DNA of 64,000 nucleotides. It comes from Strongyloides papillosus. Its lineage: Eukaryota > Nematoda > Chromadorea > Rhabditida > Strongyloididae. The stretch covers positions 124,001-188,000 of the forward strand of contig SRSI01000074.1 in assembly GCA_005656395.1 (NCBI GenBank), in the 5' to 3' direction. The first letter of the stretch is position 1, and each line of letters opens with the position of its first letter. Made by a program: the position numbers and the translations under genes. Positions 25,937-38,685 of this stretch are shown here, piece by piece. The notes under the pieces are model-generated. The model ran no database searches. It was given only the letters and a program-made list of their open reading frames with translations, and was not told where the DNA came from.

Positions 25937-28440
25937 GGAAGTATTTCAATAAAAAAAATTGTCAAAAATATTTTATCATTTTAAAAAATAGAACAACGAC
26001 AGAAGTAATAGAAATAAAATTTTAATAGAATCATCTTAATATTTTCAAAAATTAATATTATGTAAACAGTGAAATTTATATAAATCTAAAGCTTAAATTT
26101 AGTGTATGGTCGTAAAAAATAACGTTAAAAATTATCTCTCCAACAATTTATTGGGTAGTTGACAGGATATCGTTTCAAGACATTCAAAAATTTGGTATTT
26201 ACATACACTTTGATGCACGACTTCTAAATACTTCCATTCTGTATAGGATTCATCCCATTAATGAATGGTAAACCGTATACTTAATTATGGACCCACAAGA
26301 TTTGTTAAACAAAATTTATTTAACAAAAGAGTACAAATTGAAACAGTTACAAAGATTGGTAGGAAGTTTTTATTTCCAAATCTTGAAAAAAGTTCCAGTT
26401 TTATCATTAATATTTAAATGACTCAAATAAAAATATATCTGATGAAGGATTTTTAAAATTACTAGTAAACTTAATCGAAAAAATATAATTAAATTGTTTA
26501 TACGGCACCGAAACTCTTTTGTTTTCAAATTATACAAAGGAAATTTTTGATATAATGTTGATTTACTTTTCAAATATTAAGATTATTTCTTTTAGCTAAT
26601 TTTTACCTTTAAGTTGTTTCAAATTCATTTTAATTATGATTATAAATTGTTTATTTTTAATTTAAAAAGGAGTATATGTAAAGAATATCATTTGGAAATG
26701 ATATAAAATACTACCTGAATAAAATTTTATTTTTAATAATATACAATAAGTAAAGGATAAACATTCTAGATAGTTAAGTTGCAAGTGAAGATATAAAAAG
26801 AATACCGAGCAATTTATAATATCCCTATAAAAGTTGTAGAATTTGAAAAATATAAAAGTATAAATTATGAGATTTCCTCCGGAATTTCCTACATTTTGAA
26901 GAGTATATGTAATAAAATTGTACATCTAAACGACAATAAAAATTTTAAATAATGCTTGTCTCAGAGTTTATAAAATAATATACAAAAATAAAATAAATAA
27001 AAAATAAGAAGAATAGTGTTAAATTGCACTTTTGATATTGGATTTGAATAAAAAAGTTTATTTTGAATTATAAATTATATAAACTTAAAATGAAAAAGAG
27101 ATTCTTGAAGAAAAAATTATAAATAATGAAGTTTAAGAAAATAAGTATTTTTTGTGTTCGAAAGTTCTCCAAATAAAAATATTTTTACTTTTGTTTAGTA
27201 ATTTTGATACTTTTTATTTCATATAAATTTATTTTTTATGAAAACATGTTTAACCATTAAAAGTATAAAAAATATTTGAAGACTGATAATTCTTACACTT
27301 TTGCCATTTTGAAATTACATATTTTTCATCAATAAGCAATAAATTATTTTCTGTATAATTAGCTTCAATTTACGAAGATAAATATTTACAATATTTATGT
27401 GTAATTAAACAATTAATTAAAATAATTACATTTGGATGTTTTTCTACTTTTGGCATAAAAACAATTTAAAAATTAAAAACAAGAGAAATAAAATAAGAGC
27501 ATTTATATAAAATTATTAAACAACATTTATGTAATTAAGATTATTTAATTAATTATATAAAAACAAAATTTTAATGTAATTTTATGATATAAGTTGAAAA
27601 GTGCAATATGATAGCATTCATATGGCATGACGTATTCGTTTTAACATTTATTTTTATTCAGAAAAAATATTTTAGGAAACCTTTATATTATAATTAACTT
27701 TTTTTTTGTGAATTTTCAAATTTAATTAAATTATTTTTGCAAACTTTTTTCTTACATCACAAATTAAAAGTATAAGTCTATTTTATAAATACATTATTGT
27801 TAGATAATAATATAAAGTATGACGAATATATTTAAATAAAAAACCAGTTTTAGAGTTGATCTATTATGAAAATAACTAATATCTGTAAATATATATTTTT
27901 AAAAATTATGACTCTTTTTATCAACATTCTTATTGAAAATTTTAATTCAACGAAAATAAATAACTTTAATCAGATTAATTAAATATCATTTAGAAAAAAT
28001 ATGTTAGCTTCACCCATGACTTTAATATCTTTGAGCCTTCAAAAACACAATAATGTTTAAAATTCGAATTTTTTATATATTATTTTAAATAAGATTCCGA
28101 TAAATTTATTTTTTAATTTGAAGCATTGTATATATAAAGTATACAAATAGAGCATTGAAAAAAATAAATTTTATTTTTTGTTTATAAATGATAAAATTTA
28201 AATAAAATTTCTACTTAATCATCATACTACTTAAAGATATTTTTTTTACTCAACTTAAAAAAATAATATTTTTAATTTATTGTCTTATTGGGAATATATT
28301 GGAGAAGTTTAGAGCATCTAATATCTAAATATTTTCTACTTGTATACGTTCTACCAACACTCAATGTCTATTGAATAGTCTGCACGTACCAGTCTTTTTC
28401 AACGGCCGTATAGTTTCTTCTATAAGTTATTTCGTGCAAA
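25937..28440. other. AT-rich gene-poor region
   Basis: The first 300 bases probably hold the RPLP2 promoter. The rest has only short frames of low-complexity composition on the minus strand (for example 26370-26573 and 26662-26925), which I judge to be chance. No RNA gene or repeat unit recognised. Confidence 0.5.
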
Positions 28441-29784
28441 ATATTTTTATTTCTTTAAAATGCCACCTCGTAAAATGTCACAAAACTCTTGTGTTTCACT
28501 TTCGTTTCTTTCTAAAGCATTTTCACTTGATTTACTATTTACTATTGTAAAAAATGTTTCTATAACTTCTTTACCTATATTTTTTAATTTTTAACTATTA
28601 AAATTGTCTATTCTATCAATTGTACTGTCTTCAATAGTATCCACTTTGCTTATCTAAAAAATTCAGATATATTTAATCTTATTTGTCAATATTTCATCTC
28701 TAACATCGAAAATTTTTGATTGTGAATTAGGCATATTATTTTAGGTCAGAGTTTTTTATTTTTTTGTTTTTAACAATAGTAAACTGTTTGTAATATTTAT
28801 TTGTGTGTGATTTTGCTTTTAGTGTCTATTTTTAATTTTACTTTTCATATTCCAATGTTTTTTTTTATTTTCAAACAAAAAGGTATTTAGAATAAGTTGG
28901 TGGATTAGAAAATAATTTATTGAAGTATACAGTTAGTAACTGTAAAATTCAATAACACTAGTTTATCTCTAATGAATCTATACACATTTTCTTACCGTAT
29001 CAAATTGTGAATACTGTTTCACATAATTTGAAACCTTGTAATACTAAACAATTAGTATTATTCAGATATAATATATCAATTTATAATTACAAGAATTTGG
29101 TACGATGTATGATTTGCATAATATGAGATCATTCATCTCTTAAAATTATTTATGTTAAAAAAATAATAAACTCTCATTCTATAATCTTGAATTTTTCGTT
29201 ATTTAAATAACTTGGACTGTTAGACCATCATTAAAATGTATAGTGACAATGCTAATATCTTGTAAAGCGTTGCTAACAAAGCGAATCCAAATTATAAAAA
29301 CTGGAAAGCATTCTACAATTGTTTATTTTTCAAAGTCACATTTATTTGATTTTGTTTAATTTATACTCATGATCAGTAGAATTTTTTTTATTTGTACTAC
29401 TTTCGAATAAAGTGGCGCTATCGTTATGAGAAATTTGTATTTCGTGGAACAAAGCTTATTGAATTATTTTTGATCTATTGGATCTGGCGTCCCATTGGAG
29501 GTAGTACATAAATATAATTTTTTTCGCAAATTCTCTGATTCTTGATCACTTATGTCTTCTATCATTATTTCGTGCAATTTTTTATATAACACATGTTTTT
29601 TTACTTTATTCAATATTGTTTTTTGTAGAAGAATAAACTTATCAAATATTCACCTGTTTGAAGATCAAAAATAATCACTAACAGTTTCGTCTGCTCTATA
29701 CTGAAATATTTTCTGACGTATGGAGATTTTCTTTATGTATGTTTCAAAATCAAAAATTTCTTTTGCTTTGGGTTTTTCCTCCAT
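28441..29784 (-). pseudogene. Decayed coding-like sequence
   Basis: On the minus strand there are protein-like frames broken by stops and shifts. One begins at an ATG at 29784 (MEEKPKAKEIFDFETYIKK), runs about 40 codons to a stop, and after a frame change continues through a charged helical stretch (HEIMIEDISDQESENLRKK) to a TAA at 29466-29464. A second island near 28570-28450 encodes another short charged stretch ending in Leu-Arg-Gly-Gly. Codon use is more protein-like than in surrounding DNA. This could be the relic of an old gene or mobile element; no terminal repeats or catalytic motif are visible, so I do not name it. Confidence 0.3.
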
Positions 29785-29929
29785 ATTATAAAGCAATTTT
29801 TACGATTTATAAAAAAAATCTTTTTACATATTTGAGACAACAACTTATGTAAAATGCTCGACAGTCATTTATTATTTTTTACTATATACAATATTATCTC
29901 CTTTGTGATTCAACAATATAAAATTATCA

Positions 29930-30640
29930 ATTCTGATTGACATGCATTTTCATTGATAAATTAGCATATCTTAACCCCGACAAATACACATAGGGATAAC
30001 GGCAAAAGTTGGTAGGGATAAAGAGGAACTGTAACTGTGATAGACATAATACATACTTTAATGATGGTGACACCACGGAAGCTGTAATGCGTCATCCAGA
30101 GATTGTTATATGTGGTAACTTTGATTATTACCGCATTAGCATGATACTCCCTCAGTTTAAATAATTGTAAATACAAAGAAGTTTATAAACTATAAATCCT
30201 GAAGTTTAATTTTTGATAATTTTTAAACTCTTCTTTTTCTTTAAAATAATTAATACCTTGTGTTAAGCGATTAATTAATAATTAAAAGGAAAACATACAC
30301 TTGTGTATGTATTCAGCTGGTAATTTTTAAAAATTTTTATTTTGAGGGTTCCTCTAAAAATACATCCCCCCTTACATTATCTCTGTGATACACACAGTAT
30401 GGTGTAATCTTGCGGCGTTGTTGTCGATGACAATGTCTTTCACTCTAACCCCCTTAGTTTCTTCGGTATGAAGACTTTTACCACCTGCGTCGTTCGTGTC
30501 GGGAATCAACTGAGCATTTATATTGATTTGCATACGCACGTCGGCGTTATGTATGAGGCGGAGATTGGCTACTACAGGCTAGTTTTGCGCGCTTTTGACC
30601 TCTATATCGCATAGTATTTTTCGAAGTATGCAAATTTTCT
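29930..30640. other. GC-richer island upstream of the NCOA6-like gene
   Basis: Two patches, about 29940-30170 and 30340-30640, are much richer in G+C and CpG than the rest of the spacer (for example GCGGCGTTG, GTCGTTCGTGTCGGG, GCGCGC). Each carries an unbroken minus-strand frame: 71 codons at 30176-29961 and a 53-residue ATG frame at 30533-30372. The second patch may be the promoter of the gene at 30786, or both may be imported or mobile sequence. Confidence 0.45.
30372..30533 (-). CDS. Small open frame in GC-richer island, unknown
   Basis: ATG at 30533 (MQININ) leads to TAA at 30374-30372, 53 residues. The frame is also open for about 16 codons upstream of the ATG. Composition is balanced, with an Asp/Val/Ile-rich end. 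The local GC content makes a chance frame of this size fairly likely, and no family is recognised. Confidence 0.2.
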   Translation of the reverse strand: MQININAQLIPDTNDAGGKSLHTEETKGVRVKDIVIDNNAARLHHTVCITEIM

Positions 30641-30785
30641 TTGGTATTGGTCCAATTGAAAACAAAATCGATTATCCATTCATGTCCTTAGGATATATTA
30701 AAAATGACGAGTTTTTTTATTTTTTAATATATTCTTCTGTCATTTTAGATTGATGTGCCACAGATTTTAGTGTTCTGAATGCCGT

Positions 30786-33702
30786 ATGAACCATTTTGTT
30801 AACGTCTCGCCGTCTGGCCGTACTATCAGTCAGAACTGCTTTACGACGAAGTCTGATTGTCTTGACGAAAATCGCACTAACAAAAATACCACACTAACAA
30901 ACAAATCTGAAAGTTCTTATTTTTACCCCAGTAGTCTTGATCCACCTCGAATTAATGAAGACTATAAACGTGAGTTTTTGTATTTTTATCTGTGTATTAA
31001 TTAAATCAATTATTATAGAATCTGTTGTGAATAGCGAGATTTACGATTCTCTAAGACCATTGAATGATCATTCAAACGGTAGTAAGAAAGCTTTTTGTAT
31101 TACTTTATCTACATCTGCAGCTATTGCTGAGGAGTTAAGGCGTGTTTATGTTGAACATCCTAAAGCTATTTCTAATCTTGGTATTGCTACATTAAACTTT
31201 GATACTGATTTACAATCTAATCTACCTCATTACGAAAATCACCAAGTAAATTCAGATAATCAATTTAAAAAGCCATTGTCGCATTGTACGTCGGATCCTA
31301 GTGCACCAACACAAAAAGAATCTTCATTACTTGTGAATCTGCTTAGGCAGCCAAGTATGTCACATTCTTCATCAGTGCCTATTCAACAACAATCACAAAC
31401 ACCGATAAAACAGAGTCCATATGGTAACGTGCCTCCACCAACACCGACTCAACAATACCAACATGGTTACCCTATGCCTCAACAACCTCCTACATCATAT
31501 CCACAGGCATCGAATCATCCTCCAGATAATTTTTCACCTTACCAAGTGCAACAACAACGTATAGAACACGCTAATCAACAACCAATTCAACATCCCCCTC
31601 AATATCACCAACAACAAAATACTATATATCAACAACACCAGACAATTATGCAACCAACAACAGAGAATAATCAACAGATAAGGCAAATTTCCCAAATGAC
31701 CGTGCAATCTCAAGTACCAGGACAAATGGTTAAAGAGGTGTCACAACAAAGTTCTCCACCTAAAGGGAAAAAGAAAAAACAAGTAACAAAAAAGCAGCAA
31801 ACAGTAAAAGAAATATCGTCTCAACAACAACAACTTCCTGCTACTCATTTACCAAATCCTTCTGTTGGGCATAGACCTCACCCACCACCACAGTATCATC
31901 CTGGTGGTGGAATGCATATTGATCCTTATGGAAATCCCCAACCTCATCCCTCACAATACCATCCACAACAACACCCTGGAGGAATACAACAACAACAACA
32001 ACCTATGATGCAACAACATCCCTCTGAATTTTATGCTATGCAACAAAACCAACACACTCAAAGAATTCAGCATCAATTGAGATCTCCTTATAACCAACAA
32101 CAATATAGACCTGGAATTGGTCCGCCACAATATGGAAATATTGATGGATATGCTGGACAGCGCCAAATGCATCCACCACCACCAGGTAATATTCCTCATA
32201 TGTGGCAGAATGTTCAACGTCCTCAATTAGCCTCCCAACATATACAACAACCAGCAAATGTGCAAGATTCGCAGCGTCAATTTGTTCATCAACAACCATA
32301 TATGCAACAAATAAATGCTCCTCCGACAAATGCTCAGACTCATACATCTCCACAATATCCTAATCCTCCAATATTATCAGGACAACAACATCCCCAAGGA
32401 CAGCCTCATTATTACATGAATCCTCATCAAAGCGGGTCTGAGCAACAGCAGATTGCTCATCAACAACAAATGGCTCAACAACGTGGACCTTCAATGACCC
32501 CGAGTCATCCACAGCAACATATGATACATTCACAACATCCTCAACAAATATCACAGCAATCACAAAATACAAATCTTCAACAACATATACGACCACAAAT
32601 CTTACATGATGATAATTTTTGTAACACAATTGTTGATGATTCGTTAGAGGAAGTTGACTTGGATTCAATAGAACCAATGCGGAATCTTGGTGGAACACCT
32701 AGTACTTCTTCTAATAGTAACCTTCAAAACAGTCATTTTATGGGACAACCAACGCATCAACAACAACAAAGTAATTATTTACAAGGACCATCAGGTCAAC
32801 ATACCACTTCACCATCATCAGGTGGTGGTTATTATAGTAGTAATCAATATATTAATCAAAACCCAATGACAAATGGTCCTACACCACAACAGTTAGGATA
32901 TCCTAAAGGTACATCTAGTCATGCAATGCCAAATTCTTTTTATCATCAACAGTCACCTCAAACGTCTGGTTCAGTATCTGGACCAAGTGGGGGAACAATT
33001 TCCTCTCCATCACCTGCAAGGACACCAGCTACCCCAAGATCACAAATATCTACACCCATTGGAGGAAAGGGACCATCAACAATTTCTAGTGATAATGGAA
33101 TACAAACAAAAGAAGAGATAGAAAGAGAAAGACAAATTGCAAGTACAATAAATTCGGTTATTGAAAAAGCTATGGTTGATACACCAAGTAGTTGTTCTAC
33201 TCCATCAACATCGACGCCACAACCACAAGTTATGCCTTCAACACCACATTGTAGTAACTTGAATGGCGGAAAACAACAGGGAACACATCATCAACAATCA
33301 TTTTTTACAAGTCCAGTAAACTATTCATCTCCAGCACCGATGATGAATGGTTCAAATGAATATCATATAACACCACCATCTCATATTAACGGGTCATTTG
33401 AATTTGATCAAGGACATGTTTCACAATCTATGCCATATTATAATGGTAATTATTCTAAAATTCCAATGTCTAATGAAGTAACGCATGGAATGGTAAATCA
33501 ACCACCATTTCCTTCACAACAACAACATGTACAGTCTACTCCGAGGAGGAAACGGAAAAGTGATGGATCGAAAGAGATGATAACTCCAAGGAAAACTCCA
33601 ACACAAGTGCCACATGAAGATGTATTTGGTTCACCTCAATACCTTATTAATCAACAACAACAATCTGTTGGTAATCAAATTCCAGCTTCATCGACAATAT
33701 AG
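30786..33702 (+). CDS. NCOA6: NCOA6 (ASC-2/NRC)-like transcriptional coactivator
   Basis: Exon 1 is 30786-30969 and exon 2 is 31019-33702, joined across a 49-base intron (GTGAGT...TATTATAG, phase 1), giving 955 residues. After a short polar N-terminus, residues about 86-123 (FCITLSTSAAIAEELRRV, then SNLGIATLNFD) resemble the conserved NCOA6 N-terminal domain, whose human version reads VRVTFNIPREAAERLR then LGILSVQIEG. Residues 164-170 (SLLVNLL) hold an LxxLL nuclear-receptor box matching the human TSPLLVNLL, and a Lys-rich block (GKKKKQVTKK) follows as in human NCOA6. The middle is extremely Gln/Pro/His-rich, and PRRKRKSD near residue 900 is a likely nuclear localisation signal. NCOA6 belongs to MLL3/4 H3K4 methyltransferase complexes. 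Domain order and motif agreement make the call good though not certain. TTTTAG acceptors precede the start by about 40 and 15 bases. Confidence 0.72.
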
Positions 33703-34425
33703 GATCATAGTACTTAATAGAGATTGTGTAAATAATAATTAAGTTAAACAGATATTGTAAGTAAATAGAGTATAAATTGCCAATGATAAGATACTTAAAA
33801 TTTAATATTAAAATGCACATAAACAATATATTTTGTCGATGAAAAATTATTTGTACTTTTGAATAGAATAGAAATTACAACGAGAAACAATGGGCTGTCT
33901 GGATACGCTGGCGTATCTTTTTCAATGAATATATTTTGTCATACAGTATCAAGTTACAATTTTTTTACTAAAATATGTAAGATAATTATTGGCTTATAGA
34001 TATACCTTTCTTGATTCGTTGCGCCTATGGTGCTTGTAAAAATTGTTATGTATAACTTTACGGAGATTGTTGTTGTTCATATTAAGAGTATATATATATA
34101 TATATTATTTTCAACTTTATATAATTATAAATTTAAACATTATGTTTACATTACTGTTGATAATGTTTTTAAGATTTTTTTAGCATTTTTGTTTTTGTAC
34201 AGTTATCTAATTTTAGAAGAGACATTTTATGATTTAATTTATATTTAAACAAGATTGTAAAAATTTTATATTCTGATTATATAAATTTAATAATTTTTTA
34301 AAAAGTTTTTTTTTTAATAATTTTTGAAGTGTTAAAGTGTGTTATTTGATATACTAAAGAAGTTTAATTTAAATATGTTTATACTAATTTATTTATATGG
34401 TTAGCTATTAGAATAAAGGAAATAT
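33703..34425. other. Spacer between convergent genes
   Basis: Holds the 3' UTRs of the NCOA6-like gene and of alanine aminotransferase. On the minus strand AATAAA at 34393-34388 lies about 33 bases past the aminotransferase stop. The plus-strand frame at 34027-34248 is low-complexity and unlikely to be coding. Confidence 0.5.
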
Positions 34426-35968
34426 CTATGCATATTTTTTCATAAAATCATTATGGAATTTGGTAAATCTTTCCATCATTTCTTTCATAAGCTCAGGTTG
34501 TGGGAGGATTGTTGTTCTAAAATGATAAGTTCCTTCCATTTGCCCAAATCCACTTCCTGGAACAACACAAATTCCGGTTTCCTCAAGAAGTGACATAGCA
34601 TAGAAGAAATCTGGTTCTTGGCCTAATGATTTAGCTTTCTCAATTGCTTTAGCTGGAAGATGTACTCTTGGGAAAGCATACATAGCTCCTTGTACAGGAT
34701 TACATGTGATGCCATCTAACTTTCCATATGCTTCTTTAACTAGAGTTGCTCTTTCTTTAAGACTTCTCAATACAGCATTTTTTTCAGAATTCCATTGTTC
34801 GTATGATTCATCTCCTACTTTTGGTGGGTTAACAACTGTATCTATAACAGCTTGCCCAACGACAGTAGAACATAATTTTGCAGATGTCATTTTTTTAAAT
34901 TCAGCAAATACATCTCCATCAATATTAGCGAATTCTACATATCCTCCTCTTAATCCACATTCTCCCATGTATCCCTTAGAAACTGAGTGGAATGAGGCTA
35001 ATTCAATTGAACTAGAGTAAGGTTCTCCTAATCCCATTAAAACAGACTTGAAACTGTAAAATTTAGAACCCTCACCGTAAATGTTATCTTGGTAAACTTC
35101 ATCTGCAAGAACGAAAAGTTTCTTTTCATAAGCAAATTTCAAAATTGCTTCTATATTTTCTCTGGTTAATACTTGACCTGTTGGATTTCCAGGATTGATG
35201 ATGCAAATAACTCTTGTATCAAATTTAGATTTAGATTGTTCATAAGACTTCTCTAGCTCTGAGATATCTAAACTCCAGTTGTTTGATTCATTAAGAAAAT
35301 AACCAATTTGGCCTAAATTGAATTCCTCAATTGTAGCTGAATAAAGAGGATATTGAGGTATTGGAATCATAACACCAACTTTTTTGCCGCCTGATTTATT
35401 AATAAAAAGTTTAAGAACATTCTAAAAGGGTATTAAGAAAAATGTGGTGGAAAAAACGTACCCTAATAGATTCTGAAGCACCACCTGAAAGACAGATAAG
35501 TTCTGGGTCAGATTTAAATCCATCTCTTTTCTCGATGTACTCAGCTACGTGCTTTCTAATAATTTCAATTCCATTGCTTAATGAATAGGAACCGGCACTT
35601 TTTCCACCACAACCATTAAGGATAGCTGAAGCATGTTGAACGACATCTTTGGGCATGTCTTTATTTTCCATTAATTGTGGCATACATATGCAGGCTATAA
35701 CTTGTCTAATAAATGTAATTGGTTTTTGTCCCATTGCATGTGCATCTCCAATATTTGCTTTGATAACATTTTTGAATGGTTTTTGGACCCCAGAAGCTAA
35801 TTCTTTTTCAATTTGAACAGCTCTAATTGGAAGAGGTCCACGTACAGCATATTGCATTGTCTTGACATTTGGATTTAGGTTTTCTAAGTTCAAAACTTTT
35901 TTAGAAGACATCCTTAATGATTGGATAGTTTTAAGTAACTGACTGTTTCTAGCTGTTATTCTTTGCAT
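34426..35968 (-). CDS. GPT: Alanine aminotransferase
   Basis: Exon 1 is 35968-35462 and exon 2 is 35421-34426, joined across a 40-base intron (GTACGT...CCTTTTAG, phase 0), giving 500 residues, the usual length. Exon 1 has NPNVKTMQYAVRGP, IGDAHAMGQKP and YSLSNGIE; exon 2 has IPQYPLYSA, INPGNPTG, ADEVYQDN and SKGYMGECGLRGGY, which contains the PLP-binding lysine, and ends with GFGQ...HFRTTILP. The enzyme interconverts alanine and 2-oxoglutarate with pyruvate and glutamate. The first 24 residues are Arg/Ser/Gln-rich without acids, which looks like a mitochondrial presequence, and a second in-frame Met at position 20 (MSSKKVLNL) would give a cytosolic form. Confidence 0.95.
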
Positions 35969-38630
35969 CCTACAAATAATTTTTTTAATGTAATGTAATT
36001 TAAATTTTAAAAAGAAAATCTTTGGAGAGAGTAAATTTATAAAAAAAGTAATTTATTCTATAAATATCTAAGGGGAATTGGTAATGACTTATTAATAAAT
36101 ATCTCTCCAATTTGTGATAAATGGAAAATCGAGATGGAAGTACCAAATATATTTTTTGCTTTTCATGTAAAATAGTAGAAAAATGTAAACATTATTTAGT
36201 ATGGAAAGGGTTGGTAATTATAAATAAATAATCAAAAATTATTTATGTCCCAAAGATGGAATTAAAAGAGAAAAAATTTTCTTTTAATATTATTGTAAAA
36301 TAAAAGCAATACGATTTATAGTTAATGATATAGAGCGAATGACTTTTAATATATATGTTCAACAACTTTAAATTAACTTTTTCGAAATATAACTTACAAT
36401 TTGATATATATTTTCAAATGCAGAAAAAAATCACAAGATCTCTCAGTAATAGAATCAAGAGACAGGTATGATTTTTAAGAAATTGCAAATATTTAGATAA
36501 GAAACTTTATTGTTGACGTAATGATGCTTCCACGTTTATTCACCGTTCTAAAAAAGACAATTTATTTGATAATTATTGTATTCTTTTATTTATTAACAAA
36601 AGAAGTGTGTTGTTCGTAAAAGGTAATTTATCAAAATATTTAATGACAACGCGAATTATATTGAAATATTGTCAAAACATTTATAATTTTTTTAGAGCTA
36701 TTACTTAATTAATAATGATTATTAGTTGTAAATTTTTAACTTCATATTAAAAAAAGAATTGGTCAGCAGTAATAAATTTTCTCAAACTCGAGTTGTCCAA
36801 TGATATATAATGAATGATTCGTCTATATGTAAACAAAATATTAAATCAATTTTAAATACAGAATGTTTTTTCTTTCGAAGTATAAATTTATTCATAAATA
36901 TTTTATCCTTTTTTTTAAGTTAAACAAAAACATTACCACTTTCTTTAAAGATTAAAAAAAATTATATCAACAGTCTTTCGAATTGTTTTAATCATTTATG
37001 AATACAACAGAATTTTTTAATTGTATCAACTTCACAATAATTTTCTGTTCTAATCCCATAGCTCATTTTGCTAAATTTTAGATAAATAATTATAATTTAT
37101 GGAAAAAAAAAATAAATGTCCCGTTCAAAAATTACGACACTACTTTAGATATTATGACATTTTATCATTAATAATATTAAAAAAAGCAAGTATAAGTCAT
37201 TACATCTAGATACTCAATTAAAAATAGTTAGTTATGCCATTTAAAATTTTAGGTCCAAAATACATTAAGAATCAATTTTCGAATTATTTCTACTAGGGTT
37301 AATTAAATTAAAACAATTTAAAAGCAGAGAAACATCTAAATATTTCTTTAATATGGTAAAACAAGACGTTTTTAATTAGAATTTATTGTATTTATTATAA
37401 TATATCGGTTTTAGTACTAAAAAATTATAGGCTATAGAGAAATTAGACTATTTTTTACCGAGTACATTGAGATTAAAACTTGCAGTTCCAAATGGGCTGG
37501 TGATTACTAAAATTATATTTCAAACAATTGAAGCATGAACGTTATTAAGAGATTTTGAAGCTTCCTAAATCTAAGTATCTTATAATGTAATATATAATTT
37601 ACGCTACAAAATAATACCTTTAACGTTGACGAATTTGAAGTGGATAATTCTATAAATCAAAAAACATCTAGCGTTACAATTGTTAATCACATCCATTTAG
37701 AATGCTTCGTTTTCCTCAAAGTACAATAGTTATTTTTTATGGTAATAAACAATCAGAAGATATTCAAATTTTATAACAATGTTAATTTGACATGTTTTGA
37801 TATAAAAAATTAACAGCTTTTTTTGATTTAAATATGTTGAATAAAAAAGAACGAAAAAAAGAGTACAAGTATTAAAAAGTACAAAGAACTTTGATGCTAC
37901 TGAAGTATCATATACTCAAAATATAATATTTAATGGAAAAATTAAATTGGTTTGAAAAGAAAAATATAAAATGGAAAAAAGTTATAAAATATAAAAGCCG
38001 TAGTAAAATAAATAAAGAATTAATTCCTAACGAAAAAATATACTTCAAAATCGACTTATTCCCAAGCATTTTTTGAATATAACATTTAAATATTCATTTC
38101 TTAAAATTTAACATTGTAATTTAAGAATCTAAATTCTCATATTAAAATATTTATTATGTGCATCATACGTCATAGCGATTTGGCAGAGTCATTGAAAATT
38201 TGGTTCTTGACGCGACTATATTGTTATTAATAAAAATCACCAGATTTCACCAGTTAATGCTTGAAAATAAGTTTGTTCTCTAAAAAATGCGACAAATAAA
38301 AACAAAATGCTTTATTTAAAATTATTTTTTTCTTTAAACACAATCAATATTCTATTTTGATAACAACAAAACGTAATATAATTTTTGGGAGTAAAATTAT
38401 TGCCATAGGAGTTGTTTATAATTTTAACCTTCTAGACAAAATATTAAACTCATGATAAATAGGTTAGTAATTCTTGACAGTAAATAAATTTAAATAGCAA
38501 TTAAATAGAAACAAAAGTCAAAATGTAGTGATAAATGTTTTATGAGTAATAGATTAAATAAATAATTTTGTTATCTGTAGTATGAAAATAAAATATATGA
38601 AAGATAATGATAAGAAATTATGTTTATACA
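35969..38630. other. AT-rich intergenic region between divergent genes
   Basis: About 2.6 kb without a supported gene. A short plus-strand frame near 36419-36466 (ATG followed by 16 basic codons and a CAGGTATGA donor) has no partner exon I could find. Promoters of alanine aminotransferase and of the immunoglobulin-domain gene are presumably at the ends. Confidence 0.5.
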
Positions 38631-38685
38631 GAACATTAGGAGTAGGGAAGAAATAGTAGATACATTTATTATACTTCAACAAAAT

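Noticed and set aside
26370..26925. Two minus-strand frames in the gene-poor region
   Set aside because: Tyr/Phe/Ile/Asn-rich products typical of chance frames in AT-rich DNA.
29940..30170. Possible snRNA or snoRNA in the GC-richer patch
   Set aside because: A TGATGG box resembles a C box, but no D box or terminal stem was found, and no match to U1-U6 was seen.
31534..32698. Several minus-strand frames opposite the Gln-rich exon
   Set aside because: They are antisense shadows of CAA/CAT-rich codons in the NCOA6-like gene.
36419..36466. ATG plus 16 basic codons with a CAGGTATGA donor
   Set aside because: Looks like a first exon but no downstream exon could be found before the next gene.
38620..38685. 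Upstream in-frame extension of the Ig-domain gene
   Set aside because: It starts before the TTTATACAG acceptor at 38631; the ATG at 38686 gives a clean signal peptide.
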